Assembly: GCF_036182465.1 (NCBI RefSeq)
Contig: NZ_CP108081.1
Span: forward strand, 11,594,001 to 11,658,000
Source of the DNA: Streptomyces sp. NBC_00258
Lineage (GTDB): Bacteria > Actinomycetota > Actinomycetes > Streptomycetales > Streptomycetaceae
Reading direction: 5' to 3'
DNA length: 64,000 nucleotides
Shown here: piece by piece, positions 8,780-17,122 of the stretch
Layout: each line of letters begins with the position of its first letter
How positions within the stretch are numbered: the stretch's first letter is position 1
Position numbers and translations under genes: made by a program
The notes under the pieces: model-generated
What the model saw: the letters and a program-made list of their open reading frames with translations, nothing else
What the model was told of the DNA's origin: nothing
Databases searched by the model: none

Positions 8780-11161
8780 TCAGGCGCGGGCAACCGGCTC
8801 CTGCCCGATCGTGGCGTGCAAGCGCCGCGTGTGATCCACATGGCGCTCCGCTCCGGTCAACGTGACCCTGGCCGTCAGGCGCGGATCCGCGCTGGAGGCG
8901 GCCAACCGCACTTCCAGCTCGCCCGGTTCGACGACGCGCCGACCGTCGCGTCCGGTGAAGGAGGCGACGTCGGCCGGGACCGTGGCACGGAGGCGCCGGG
9001 CCTCGCCCGGCTTCAGTTCGACCCGGGTGTAGCCGACGAGGCGCTGCACCGGCTGGACGACCGAGGCGACCGGGTCGTGCAGATAGAGCTGGACGACCTC
9101 GGTTCCGGACCGCTCGCCTGTGTTGCGGACGGTGAAGGTCAGGGCGAACTCGCCGTCGGTCGGAGCGTCCTGGACGTCCACGGTCAGGTCTGTCCAGTCG
9201 AACCGCGTGTAGGACAGACCGTGGCCGAAGGCGAACGCGGGGGTCGGGTCGATGGTGGACACCTCGCTGACGTGAGCGAGCCGCGCCCCGAGGTACGTGG
9301 TCGGCTGGGAGCCCGGCCCGCGCGGCACGCTGACCGGGAGACGTCCGGAGGGATTGGTACGGCCACTGAGCACCCCGGCGATCGCGTGAGTGCCCTCCTC
9401 ACCCGGGAAGAAGGACTGCACGATCGCAGCGGACTCCTCCACGGCGCGGCCGAGAGCGTACGGTCGTCCCGCGAGCAGGACGGTGACCAGGGGTGTCTCC
9501 AGGTCGAGCAGGGTGTCGAGCAGTTGCTGCTGCGCGCCGGGCAGCAGCAGCGAGTCGACGTCACATCCCTCGCCGCTGGTGCCCCGCCCGAAGAGCCCGG
9601 CGCGGTCGCCGAGCACGACCAGGGCGATGTCGGCCTCGCGTGCCACCCGGGCGGCCTCTCGGATGCCGGAGAGATCTCCGTCGTCGATTCCGGTGCCGCG
9701 GGCGACCGTGATCTCGGCGTCGGGGAACTCGGCGGCGAGAGTGTCGCGCAGCGTGGGCAGCTCGATGCCGAGTGGGGTACCGGGGTGGCGGACGCCGATG
9801 TGCTGGGGGAAGGAGTAGCAGCCCAGTACGGCGATGGGCTCGTCGGCGTTGGGACCGAGCAGGGCGATGCGGCGCGGCCGCTTGAGCGGCAGGGTGCCGT
9901 CGTTGCTCAGCAGCACGACCGCTTCCTCGGCGATCGTGCGGGCCAGCGCGCGATTCTCCGGACCGTCCAGGTCGACTCGGCCGCGCAGGGCGGCCGGGTT
10001 GTCCAGGTCCGCCCCGTCGAGCGCGGCAGGCACGGGGTTCCAGTCCGGGTCGAGCAGGCCGAGTATCGCCTTCTGGGTGAGTGTCCGGCGCAGGGCGCGA
10101 TCGACCAGCGCCTCCGGTACGCGGCCGTCGGCGACGGCCTCGGCCAAGGGCGCGCCGTATGTCTTGACGTTGGGCAGTTCGACGTCGATGCCCGCGCGCA
10201 GCGCCGTGCCGGCGGCGTCGGCCCAGTCGGCTGCGATGCCGTGCAGCGTCTTGAGGAAGGCGATGGCGAAGTAGTCGGCGACGACGGTGCCGTCGAAGCC
10301 CCACGTGTCGCGCAGCAGCCCGGTGAGCAGATCCTCGTCGGCCGCGGAGGGCATGCCGTCGGTGTCGGTGTAGGCGTTCATCACCGACCGGGCGCCGCCT
10401 TCACGGATCGCCATCTCGAAAGGAGGCAGCAGGATGTCGGCGCGTTCACGCGGGCCCATGGAGGAGGGAGCGAGGTTACGGCCGGCGCGAGAGGCCGAGT
10501 AGCCGGCGAAGTGCTTGAGGGTGGCGACGATCCCGGCGGACTCCAGGCCCTGCACGTATGCCGTCCCGATGGTGCCGACGAGGTACGGGTCCTCGCCGAT
10601 GGTTTCCTCGACCCGGCCCCAGCGGGCGTCGCGCACCACATCCAGGACGGGCGCGAGTCCCTGGTGGACGCCGACGGCACGCATGTCGCGGCCGATGGCG
10701 GCGGCCATGCGCCGCACCGTGTCCGGATCGAAGGTGGCGCCCCAGGACAGCGGAACGGGGTAGGCCGTCGCCCCCCAGGCGGCGAAGCCGGCCAGACACT
10801 CGTCATGCGCGAGAGCGGGGATGCCGAACCGGTTCGTGGCGGCGATACGGGTCTGGGTGCGGGCCAGGGAGAGTGCACCCAGGGCGGGGTCGACCGGGAC
10901 CGTGCCGAAGGGCCGGGTCAGCTGGCCCAGTCCGGTGGGCAGGAGTGCGTCGAGATCGATGGCCTCCTCCATGTCGTGCTGGTGGGGGGCCACTTCACCG
11001 CCCTGATCGGAGGCGCCCACCCACACTCCGTACAGCTGGGCGGTCTTCTCCTGAAGGGTCATCGCGTCGATCAGGGCGTCGACTCTTGCGGTGACGGAGA
11101 GGGTGGGGTCGTTCCAGAGGGAGATCGCGGGGGTGTTGTCTACAGCCACGTTGGCGTTCAC
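8780..11161 (-). CDS. GH3 beta-glycosidase (beta-xylosidase/beta-glucosidase)
   Basis: Exo-acting retaining enzyme without a signal peptide, so it should cleave imported oligosaccharides in the cytoplasm. Domain order: GH3 N-terminal barrel (FGIPALAHDECLAGFAAW, RWGRVEETIGEDPYLVG, ATLKHFAGYSASRAGRN) with the expected nucleophile Asp in TVVADYFAIA; GH3 C-terminal domain (VVLLSNDGTLPLK, ALLGPNADEP, LLAGRPYAL); and a C-terminal fibronectin-III-like domain (FTVRNTGERSGTEVVQLYLHD). GTG 11161 is chosen because it overlaps the TGA of a vestigial permease reading frame (GTGA) and lies next to GGGAGGAA. Length is 793 aa. It is the last gene of the LacI-controlled ABC transporter operon. The VVADYF form of the nucleophile motif is typical of the xylosidase-like branch, but glucosidase activity is possible. 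Confidence 0.88.
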   Translation of the reverse strand: MNANVAVDNTPAISLWNDPTLSVTARVDALIDAMTLQEKTAQLYGVWVGASDQGGEVAPHQHDMEEAIDLDALLPTGLGQLTRPFGTVPVDPALGALSLARTQTRIAATNRFGIPALAHDECLAGFAAWGATAYPVPLSWGATFDPDTVRRMAAAIGRDMRAVGVHQGLAPVLDVVRDARWGRVEETIGEDPYLVGTIGTAYVQGLESAGIVATLKHFAGYSASRAGRNLAPSSMGPRERADILLPPFEMAIREGGARSVMNAYTDTDGMPSAADEDLLTGLLRDTWGFDGTVVADYFAIAFLKTLHGIAADWADAAGTALRAGIDVELPNVKTYGAPLAEAVADGRVPEALVDRALRRTLTQKAILGLLDPDWNPVPAALDGADLDNPAALRGRVDLDGPENRALARTIAEEAVVLLSNDGTLPLKRPRRIALLGPNADEPIAVLGCYSFPQHIGVRHPGTPLGIELPTLRDTLAAEFPDAEITVARGTGIDDGDLSGIREAARVAREADIALVVLGDRAGLFGRGTSGEGCDVDSLLLPGAQQQLLDTLLDLETPLVTVLLAGRPYALGRAVEESAAIVQSFFPGEEGTHAIAGVLSGRTNPSGRLPVSVPRGPGSQPTTYLGARLAHVSEVSTIDPTPAFAFGHGLSYTRFDWTDLTVDVQDAPTDGEFALTFTVRNTGERSGTEVVQLYLHDPVASVVQPVQRLVGYTRVELKPGEARRLRATVPADVASFTGRDGRRVVEPGELEVRLAASSADPRLTARVTLTGAERHVDHTRRLHATIGQEPVARA

Positions 11162-11223
11162 TTTCCTCCCACGCCCGTCAGCCCCTTGGCCAGGGCGCGA
11201 TGGGCGAACAGGTAGACGAGCAG
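11158..11223 (-). pseudogene. vestigial C-terminus of a third sugar ABC permease
   Basis: Read on the minus strand, 21 codons ending in TGA at 11160-11158 give LLVYLFAHRALAKGLTGVGG plus K, the standard end of a MalG/LacG-type permease. Its stop overlaps the GTG start of the GH3 gene, as in a translationally coupled operon. The intact permease upstream ends separately at 11309 with its own stop, so this is the tail of another permease copy whose body was deleted, or the scar of a permease replacement. Confidence 0.65.
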
Positions 11224-11308
11224 GACTCAAGGCGGGGCAGATCGCGTCCGGGCTCGGGCCCGGCCCGGATCCGCCTCACCCGCCCACCGGCCATGGCGTC
11301 GGCGTCGG

Positions 11309-12205
11309 TCAACGGCTGAATCCGGCGGTCAGACCACTCAGCAGTTGGCGGCGGCCGAACGCGTACAGCACCAGGAGGGGCAGTGTGGTGAGGACGACGG
11401 CGGCGAGAACGGCAGGAATGTTGACCCCGTACTGGCTCTGGAAGGTCCACAGTGCGAGCGGCAGGGTCCGGCGGTCGGGGCTCTGGGTGAGGACCAGCGG
11501 CAGCAGGAATCCGTTCCAGATGGTCAGTGCGTTGAAGATGGTCACGGTGAGGATGGCCGGTCGGGTGAGCGGTGCCGCCAGCCGCCACAGCGTCGTCCAT
11601 TCGGTGGCGCCGTCGACCCGCATCGAGTCGAACAGTTCTTTGGGTACGTCACGGACGAAGTTGGCGAGTACCAGCACGGACAGCGGGATGGCGAAGGCGA
11701 TCGACGGAAGGATCAGCGCCAGCAGATTGTCGTACAGATGCAGTTTTATGATGATCAGGTAGACCGGGATCACCGTCGCCTGCAGCGGGATGGCCAGGCC
11801 CATGAGGAACAGCCCGTTCGTCGCGCGAAGGACCCGCATGCGCCAGCCGCGAACGATCGCGTAAGCGGCCATGAAGGAGAACAGGACCGCCGGCACCACG
11901 GCGCCGGCGGTGACCACGACGCTGTTCAGGAGGTAGCGGAGGAAGTCGGACTCGATGACCAGTCGGTAGTTGTCCAGAGTCGGGTCGCTCGAAGGGACCA
12001 GCGGGTTACTCGCGTAGTAGCGGCTCTGGGCCTTGAGGCTGGTGATGAGGGTCCAGTACAGGGGTACGGCGACGATGACGAGCCAGATCCAGCCGGCCAG
12101 GCCGCCGGCCCAGTTGCGGCGGCGGGCCGCCGGACGGGAACGGCGTCGCCGCTCGCGGTGGGTGGTCTTCTGTGGTCTTTGCGGCTCGGTCAGCGTGGTG
12201 GTCAC
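11309..12205 (-). CDS. carbohydrate ABC transporter permease, MalG-like
   Basis: Inner-membrane subunit of a CUT1-type sugar importer, 298 aa with about six membrane spans. The EAA loop that contacts the ATPase is recognisable in DSMRVDGATEWTTLWRLAAPL. The N-terminus is Arg-rich (HRERRRRSRPAARRR) before the first span at LAGWIWLVIVAVPLYWTL. GTG 12205 is chosen because it starts 1 bp after the TGA of the preceding permease gene. No ATPase gene is present in the operon; such systems in Streptomyces commonly share the MsiK ATPase, encoded elsewhere. Substrate is inferred only from the GH3 partner. Confidence 0.88.
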   Translation of the reverse strand: MTTTLTEPQRPQKTTHRERRRRSRPAARRRNWAGGLAGWIWLVIVAVPLYWTLITSLKAQSRYYASNPLVPSSDPTLDNYRLVIESDFLRYLLNSVVVTAGAVVPAVLFSFMAAYAIVRGWRMRVLRATNGLFLMGLAIPLQATVIPVYLIIIKLHLYDNLLALILPSIAFAIPLSVLVLANFVRDVPKELFDSMRVDGATEWTTLWRLAAPLTRPAILTVTIFNALTIWNGFLLPLVLTQSPDRRTLPLALWTFQSQYGVNIPAVLAAVVLTTLPLLVLYAFGRRQLLSGLTAGFSR

Positions 12206-12206
12206 G

Positions 12207-13109
12207 TCAGGCCCCCTCGAGTTGGCTCGCGCCGGCGTCCCGGCCACCGAGCCGGCGCAGCAGCAGGGCGAGGGCCAGCCCCACCAGGACCAGGATGACC
12301 GCGATGGCGCTGGCCGGTCCCATCAGGCTGGCCTGGAATCCCCGCTTGTACATGTCCAGCGCGAGGACCCGGGTGGCGTCGCCGGGGCCGCCCTCGGTCA
12401 GCACGAAGATGAGGTCGAAGAAGGTCAGCGACCCGACCACCATCAGCGTGGACGAGGTGATGATGGTGTATTTCAGCTGCGGCAGCGTGATGCTGAAGAA
12501 CTGCCGGATCCGTCCGGCTCCGTCCAACTGCGCAGCCTCGTACAGGGACTTCGGGATCTGCTGGACACCACCCTGGTAGATCAGGGAGTGGAACGGGATG
12601 AACTGCCAGGAGACGACGAAGACGACGACCCCGAACGCGAGCCCGGGCCGCCCCAGCCAGTCCTGGCTGAGCGCCTCGATCTTCAGCCCGGCACCGAGCC
12701 CGAAGTTGGGGTCCAGCAGCGCCTTGTAGGCGATCGCGATCGCCGCGGAACTGAGCATCAGCGGGACGAAATACACCACGCCCAGCACCGCACGGTAGCG
12801 CTGGCGGCCTGCCATGAATGTGCCGAGCAGGATACTCAGCGGCGTCTGAACGGCCCAGGACACGGCCATCACCAGAAACGTCACCCAGAGGGCGTGCGGC
12901 AGCCCGGGGTCGGTGAGCACCGCACGCCAACTGGTCAGCCCCGACGGGTGGATGGCGCCGATCCCGTCCCACGTGGTGAAGCTCAGCGCGAAGGCACCGA
13001 CGAGCGGAAGCACGGCGAAGCCGACGAAGAGCACCAGCGCCGGCGCCGCGAGCCACGGCAGGATGCTGCGCGGTTCGCGACGCGGCGGACGGCCGGTGAG
13101 TGAGCTCAT
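12207..13109 (-). CDS. carbohydrate ABC transporter permease, MalF-like
   Basis: Second membrane subunit of the same importer, 300 aa. Spans begin at ILPWLAAPALVLFVGFAVLP; the EAA loop is in SLYEAAQLDGAGRIRQFFSI, followed by LPQLKYTIITSS. ATG 13109 overlaps the TGA of the binding-protein gene (ATGA), and the 3' end lies 1 bp before the MalG-like gene, so the three genes are tightly coupled. Segments such as LMLSSAAIAIAYKALLDPNFG are typical of the oligosaccharide (CUT1) class. Confidence 0.88.
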   Translation of the reverse strand: MSSLTGRPPRREPRSILPWLAAPALVLFVGFAVLPLVGAFALSFTTWDGIGAIHPSGLTSWRAVLTDPGLPHALWVTFLVMAVSWAVQTPLSILLGTFMAGRQRYRAVLGVVYFVPLMLSSAAIAIAYKALLDPNFGLGAGLKIEALSQDWLGRPGLAFGVVVFVVSWQFIPFHSLIYQGGVQQIPKSLYEAAQLDGAGRIRQFFSITLPQLKYTIITSSTLMVVGSLTFFDLIFVLTEGGPGDATRVLALDMYKRGFQASLMGPASAIAVILVLVGLALALLLRRLGGRDAGASQLEGA

Positions 13110-14416
13110 TTGCCGATGACCGCATTGAGGTTGCCGGCGAACTGCTTCGGTGAGAGGGACAGCTGGAACAGCTTGACGATGTTGTCCAGCAGGGTCTCGG
13201 CGGCCGTGGGACTGAGCGCTTGGTCCCAGGACTGGCCGAACACCTTGGCCTTGCTGGCGATGTCGTAGGTGAACTGCAGGAAATCGGCGCCCTTGGCGGC
13301 GGCCAGCAGCTTCTCCGTGCCCAGCCGGATCGGAACCGCCCCGTTGCCGATCCACTTCTTCACCTCATCGTCCTGGAGGGCGCCTGTGGCGAAGAAGTCC
13401 TTGGCGATCTTCTTCTGCTCGGCGCTGGCCTTCGAGGAGATGGACAGGTATTGGGCGGGGTTGCCGACGGTGTCACTCGGATCGCCCTTGCCGCCTTCCA
13501 CGGGTGGGAAGGTCATGAAGCCCAGCGAACCGCTGGAGACGAAGTCCCCGCCCTCGGTCTGCTGGATGCCGTACGACCAGGCGCCGTGCAGCATCATCGC
13601 GGCCTTGCCGGTGTACAGCAGCGCCTGGTCGGCGTTGGAGTCCGCGGTGATCGAGGAGAAGCCCTTGACGAACCCGTCGGCTTCGACCAGCTCCTGCACC
13701 TTGGTCAGCGCGGTGATGGCGGCCGGGTTGGACCAGGCGTTCTTCTCGCCTTCCATGATGGCCTGGAACACCTCGGGACCGCCGATGCGGTCGAACAGGA
13801 ACTCCAGCCACATCATGTTCGTCCACCGGGACTGGCCACCGAGGGCGAACGGTGCTATGTCCTTCGCCTTGAACTTGGGCACCAGCGCCATGATGTCGTC
13901 CCAGGACTCCGGCGGTTCCACGCCGACCTGGTCGAAGACCTTCTTGTTGTAGTAGAGGATGATCGGCTGCACGACCTCGCACGGCATCGCGTATATCTTG
14001 CCGTCGACGGTTGCCGCGGCGAACGAGGACGGGAACAGCCCCTTCTTGACCTCGGAGTGCTCGTCGAACCACGAGGTGAGGTCCTCGACCTGGCCCGCTT
14101 CCGCGTAGGTGCGCAGCGTTCCGCCGCCCCAGCCCCAGATGATGGTGGGCGCCTGCCCGGCACCGATGGCGGTCTTGATCTTCGTCTTGTACGCGTCGTT
14201 CTCGAAGGTGGTGTCCTTGATCTGCTCTTTGGGGTGGGCCTTGTTGAACGCGTCCACCGCACCGGCTCTGACGCCTTCCTGCGGCTGGCCGTTCAGATAC
14301 CAGTACGTGGCCCCACCGTCGTTCTTGCCGGGGCCGGACGAGCCGCAGGCCGCCAGTGCCGCGGAGGCCGGCACGCCGGCGGCCAGGCCGAGGAGGGTAC
14401 GTCGGGAGAGCGCCAT
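13106..14416 (-). CDS. sugar-binding lipoprotein of the ABC importer
   Basis: Extracellular solute-binding protein (SBP_bac_1 type), 436 aa. The N-terminus has a twin-arginine-like LSRRTLLGLAAG followed by a lipobox ending LAAC, so export and lipid anchoring on the outer face of the membrane are expected. The mature part shows binding-protein features (ATYWYLNGQP, GAVDAFNKAHP, KIYAMPCEVVQPIILYYNKK, SNADQALLYTGKAAMMLHGAW). ATG 14416 is preceded by GGAG at 5-nt spacing; an upstream in-frame ATG at 14458 would only extend the cytoplasmic tail. It is the first gene of the operon running to the GH3 gene and is preceded by a LacI-type operator pair. Likely ligand is a plant-derived oligosaccharide (for example xylo- or gluco-oligomers). 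Confidence 0.9.
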   Translation of the reverse strand: MALSRRTLLGLAAGVPASAALAACGSSGPGKNDGGATYWYLNGQPQEGVRAGAVDAFNKAHPKEQIKDTTFENDAYKTKIKTAIGAGQAPTIIWGWGGGTLRTYAEAGQVEDLTSWFDEHSEVKKGLFPSSFAAATVDGKIYAMPCEVVQPIILYYNKKVFDQVGVEPPESWDDIMALVPKFKAKDIAPFALGGQSRWTNMMWLEFLFDRIGGPEVFQAIMEGEKNAWSNPAAITALTKVQELVEADGFVKGFSSITADSNADQALLYTGKAAMMLHGAWSYGIQQTEGGDFVSSGSLGFMTFPPVEGGKGDPSDTVGNPAQYLSISSKASAEQKKIAKDFFATGALQDDEVKKWIGNGAVPIRLGTEKLLAAAKGADFLQFTYDIASKAKVFGQSWDQALSPTAAETLLDNIVKLFQLSLSPKQFAGNLNAVIGK

Positions 14417-14460
14417 GTTTTCTCCGCACTCGAGAGCCATCGGCTTCTCGTGAGTCATGG

Positions 14461-14473
14461 TGAAAGGTTTTCG
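14461..14473. promoter_or_regulatory. LacI-type operator copy 2
   Basis: TGAAAGGTTTTCG has the same half-sites and spacing (GAAA-N3-TTTCG) as the perfect site at 14615-14627 and lies between the predicted transcription start and the binding-protein gene. Occupancy here would block transcription. Confidence 0.5.
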
Positions 14474-14502
14474 AAAGTGCCTTCTCCTAGCTCTGTTCGT
14501 GC

Positions 14503-14532
14503 AAATTAGGTTTCGGGCTGACGCCCTGTCAA
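14503..14532 (-). promoter_or_regulatory. promoter of the sugar ABC-GH3 operon
   Basis: On the minus strand TTGACA (14532-14527) is followed after 18 bp by TAATTT (14508-14503). Transcription would begin near 14496, giving an 80-nt leader that includes the operator copy at 14461-14473. Confidence 0.5.
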
Positions 14533-14614
14533 GGTGCGTGCAGGCGCGTTGTCGGACTGCAACCAGCTGCGTAATATCAGGCAGGAACGGCCCTCGAGAG
14601 ACCTTGGCAGGGAC

Positions 14615-14627
14615 CGAAACTGTTTCG
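14615..14627. promoter_or_regulatory. LacI-type operator copy 1
   Basis: CGAAAC-T-GTTTCG is a perfect 13-bp palindrome lying about 80 bp upstream of the -35 box. It resembles the CGAA/TTCG inverted repeats described for the xylobiose regulator BxlR of streptomycetes (recalled, not checked). The divergent LacI gene at 15238 is the natural ligand-responsive repressor. Confidence 0.6.
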
Positions 14628-15237
14628 AAATCGGCTGGTTGGGGACGGAGAGGCGATGCGATGGCCGCGGCTGACACGCTGTCGGTGCAGGTCATGCCGC
14701 GCCGACAGAGCCCGGTGCCACCCATGCCGGACCGGGTCGATGCCCTCCTGGCTGAGACGACCGGGGTGGACAAGATCGCGCAGCTTGGCAACCGTTGGGT
14801 TGGCAACTGCCCGGGCGTGTGGCCGAAGGCGGCGACGGACAGGCGGAGAGTCCACAAGTGGCGCCTCCGGACGATGTGTTCGCGGGAACCCGGGAGCGTT
14901 CCGCCGGCAGAGGCCGCCCGACATGGTCCAGGTCACCTCACCCGGGTGTACGGCAGCCGCCGGTGACCGCGGTGGAGAGAGCCGCAGTGCTTGTCGAGTC
15001 GCAGCACGCGGTCCCGGAGGAGTCCCGGACCGGTGTCCCATGGGCGTGCATGCCCCGGACCGTGTTCACCGGACGCGATCTCACGCAGATTGTCAGACGT
15101 GTCGAGGCTCAGGGGCTCGTCGGCACCTCTCCGGACGAGCTCGGTGCCGGGTTACCGTACGGTTGACCGGTTCCACCCGCGTTGCCGGCCCGACCGTCGG
15201 CTCACCACACCGGTGGACGTACAGCTGGGAGGAACCG
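14628..15237. other. intergenic region upstream of the LacI gene, no gene recognised
   Basis: About 600 bp of GC-rich DNA between the operator region and the LacI gene. Open frames here have no recognisable family motif and no good ribosome binding site. Only the strong GGGAGGA of the LacI gene at 15227-15233 stands out. Confidence 0.45.
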
Positions 15238-16266
15238 ATGCGACCGAACGACAGGCGCACCACTTTGGCGGACATCGCCCAAGCGGCGGGAGTCTCCGTC
15301 GCAACCGTGTCCAAAGTGGTCAACGGTCGCGGTGACGTGGCGCCGCACACCCGCAGCCGGGTGCAGGAACTGCTGCATCAGCACGACTACCTCGCGCCCG
15401 TGTTCCGCCACACCGAGGTCGTCGAAAGCCCGACCATCGAGGTGCAGTTCAAGGGCGGCCTCAAGTCGTACGTGGCCGAGACCCTGGAAGGCATCATCGA
15501 CTCCGCCGCCGAATCGGGGGCCTCGGTGGTGATCAGCAAGGCGTCCAGTGCCCCGCACTGGGCCCGGGACCTGGTCTCAGCCGGGCGCCGCGCCGTCATC
15601 GCGGTCACCAGCGTGTACACCACAGCACACCTGAACGAACTGGCCCGGTCCGGGCTGCCGCTGGTCGTGCTGGACCCACTGCACCTGCCGGACAGCCGCG
15701 TCAACAGCGTCGGGGCGACCAACTTCGCCGGCGGCCTGGCCGCGACCCGGCACCTGCTCTCCCTGGGTCACCGCCGCGTCGCCTATATCGGCGGACCGGC
15801 CATGGCCGTATGCAACCAGGCTCGCATGCACGGCTACCGCGCCGCCATGGAGGCGGAAGGAGCGCAGGTACCCGAAACCTACGTCCGGCCAGGGGAGTTC
15901 ACGTACGAGACCGGGTTGCTCGGCGCCACAGCGCTACTGGCCCTGCAAGAGCCACCGACGGCGATCTTCGCAGGCAACGACGAGATCGCCGTCGGTGTCA
16001 TCGAGGCCGCCCGCGCCCGAGGCCTGCGTATCCCCGAGGACCTGAGCGTGGTCGGCTTCGACGACACAAGCCTCGCCCAGATGGCGTCACCGCCACTGAC
16101 CACCGTGCGCCAACCACTACGGGAGATGGGGGGTGCCGCTCTGCGCACCGCCCTCCGACTGGCCAACGGCGAAAAGGTCGAGTCCCACCACATCGAACTC
16201 GCCACGGAACTGGTGGTACGCGCCTCAACGGCGCCACCGCGGGAAGCGACTTCGGCGCGTAGGTAA
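15238..16266 (+). CDS. LacI-family transcriptional repressor of the sugar ABC-GH3 operon
   Basis: DNA-binding regulator, 342 aa. The N-terminal helix-turn-helix and hinge read TTLADIAQAAGVSVATVSKV and NGRGDVAPHTRSRVQELL. The periplasmic-binding-protein-like effector domain follows (VVLDPLHLPDSRVNSVGATN, HLLSLGHRRVAYIGGPA, PTAIFAGNDEIAVGVIEAA, DLSVVGFDDTSLA). ATG 15238 has GGGAGGA 4 nt upstream. It is divergent from the transporter operon, whose upstream region carries two matching operator copies, so it very likely represses that operon until an oligosaccharide binds. No operator of the same kind is evident directly before its own start. Confidence 0.9.
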   Translation: MRPNDRRTTLADIAQAAGVSVATVSKVVNGRGDVAPHTRSRVQELLHQHDYLAPVFRHTEVVESPTIEVQFKGGLKSYVAETLEGIIDSAAESGASVVISKASSAPHWARDLVSAGRRAVIAVTSVYTTAHLNELARSGLPLVVLDPLHLPDSRVNSVGATNFAGGLAATRHLLSLGHRRVAYIGGPAMAVCNQARMHGYRAAMEAEGAQVPETYVRPGEFTYETGLLGATALLALQEPPTAIFAGNDEIAVGVIEAARARGLRIPEDLSVVGFDDTSLAQMASPPLTTVRQPLREMGGAALRTALRLANGEKVESHHIELATELVVRASTAPPREATSARR

Positions 16267-16559
16267 TCGCAGGTGAGAGGTTTTCGGGCCGGACTGGACG
16301 GCCGGAGGCGTCTCCCATGAGCAACTCGTGCATGTCGCCCCGGACAGGGGCACCGGACCGACGGTGCACGGAAGGTTTTGGCCCCTGTGCTCTCCGAGCG
16401 GACGGCGCAGGGTGAAGTCCGCGTGTATCAAGAGTCGTTCGCCCGCTACCTGTGCCTGGCCCGTTGCCGCCGCGAGAAGTCTTCGCTCGCGATACGGAGG
16501 CAGCAACTCGAAGGACCTGCCCCATTGACTACAGCGGGTGCCGACCGTGCCGGGTTGCC
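16267..16559. other. no gene recognised
   Basis: About 290 bp following the LacI gene; no coding frame with recognisable motifs before the integrase remnant. Confidence 0.4.
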
Positions 16560-17093
16560 TGGAGCGCAACGACGCCTCCGGCAACCCGACTTCGTGCGCA
16601 GGATGCCGGAGGCACCAGCTTCAACGACACCGCGTTGCCCCTGGAGGTCCGCGTCGCGGTTGCTCTCGTCCGCCTCTACGCCCTCCCCCTGACCCGCATC
16701 GTCGAAGTCAGCGACGACCACATTCGCCACGACCAGGGGCATACCTACCTGACGGTCAACCACCACCCCTTCGTGCTCCCGCTGAAGCTCGCCCGCCTCA
16801 TCGACGATCAGCTGCAGCACAGCCCGGCACAGCAACACGGCCGGGTGCAGATACCTCTTGCCCGGTCACAGCCCTGGAGGCCCGCGCAACCCCCTCGGCC
16901 TCGCCGACACCTTGAGACACCACGGTCTGCCTGCCCGCGCTGCACGGAACACCGCCATGATGGACGCCTTGGTAGACCTGCCGCCCATGGTCATCGCCGA
17001 CCTACTCGGCATCCACCCCAAGACAGCCGAACGCTGAGCCACCCTCGCCAGCGGGAACTGGTCCGATTACTTGGCAGCGCGACGGGCCGCTCC
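16560..17093 (+). pseudogene. decayed site-specific integrase, C-terminal part
   Basis: Remnant of an actinobacterial tyrosine-recombinase-like integrase. One frame gives LPLEVRVAVALVRLYALPLT and HTYLTVNHHPFVLPLKLARL; after about 16860 the homology continues in another frame as RNTAMMDALVDLPPMVIADL and GIHPKTAER. There an expected Trp codon is TGA, and the frame goes on to the usual ending NWSDYLAARR. At least one frameshift and one nonsense change plus loss of the N-terminus make it non-functional. No matching att repeats were found. Confidence 0.6.
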
Positions 17094-17122
17094 ACAGCGC
17101 TAGCAGTTGAGCAGGGGCTGCG

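Noticed and set aside
8816..11215. A 799-codon plus-strand frame
   Set aside because: Antisense to the GH3 gene; no start signal, no family motifs.
14795..15166. A 123-codon frame upstream of the LacI gene
   Set aside because: No family motif and no ribosome binding site; composition fits a GC-driven random frame.
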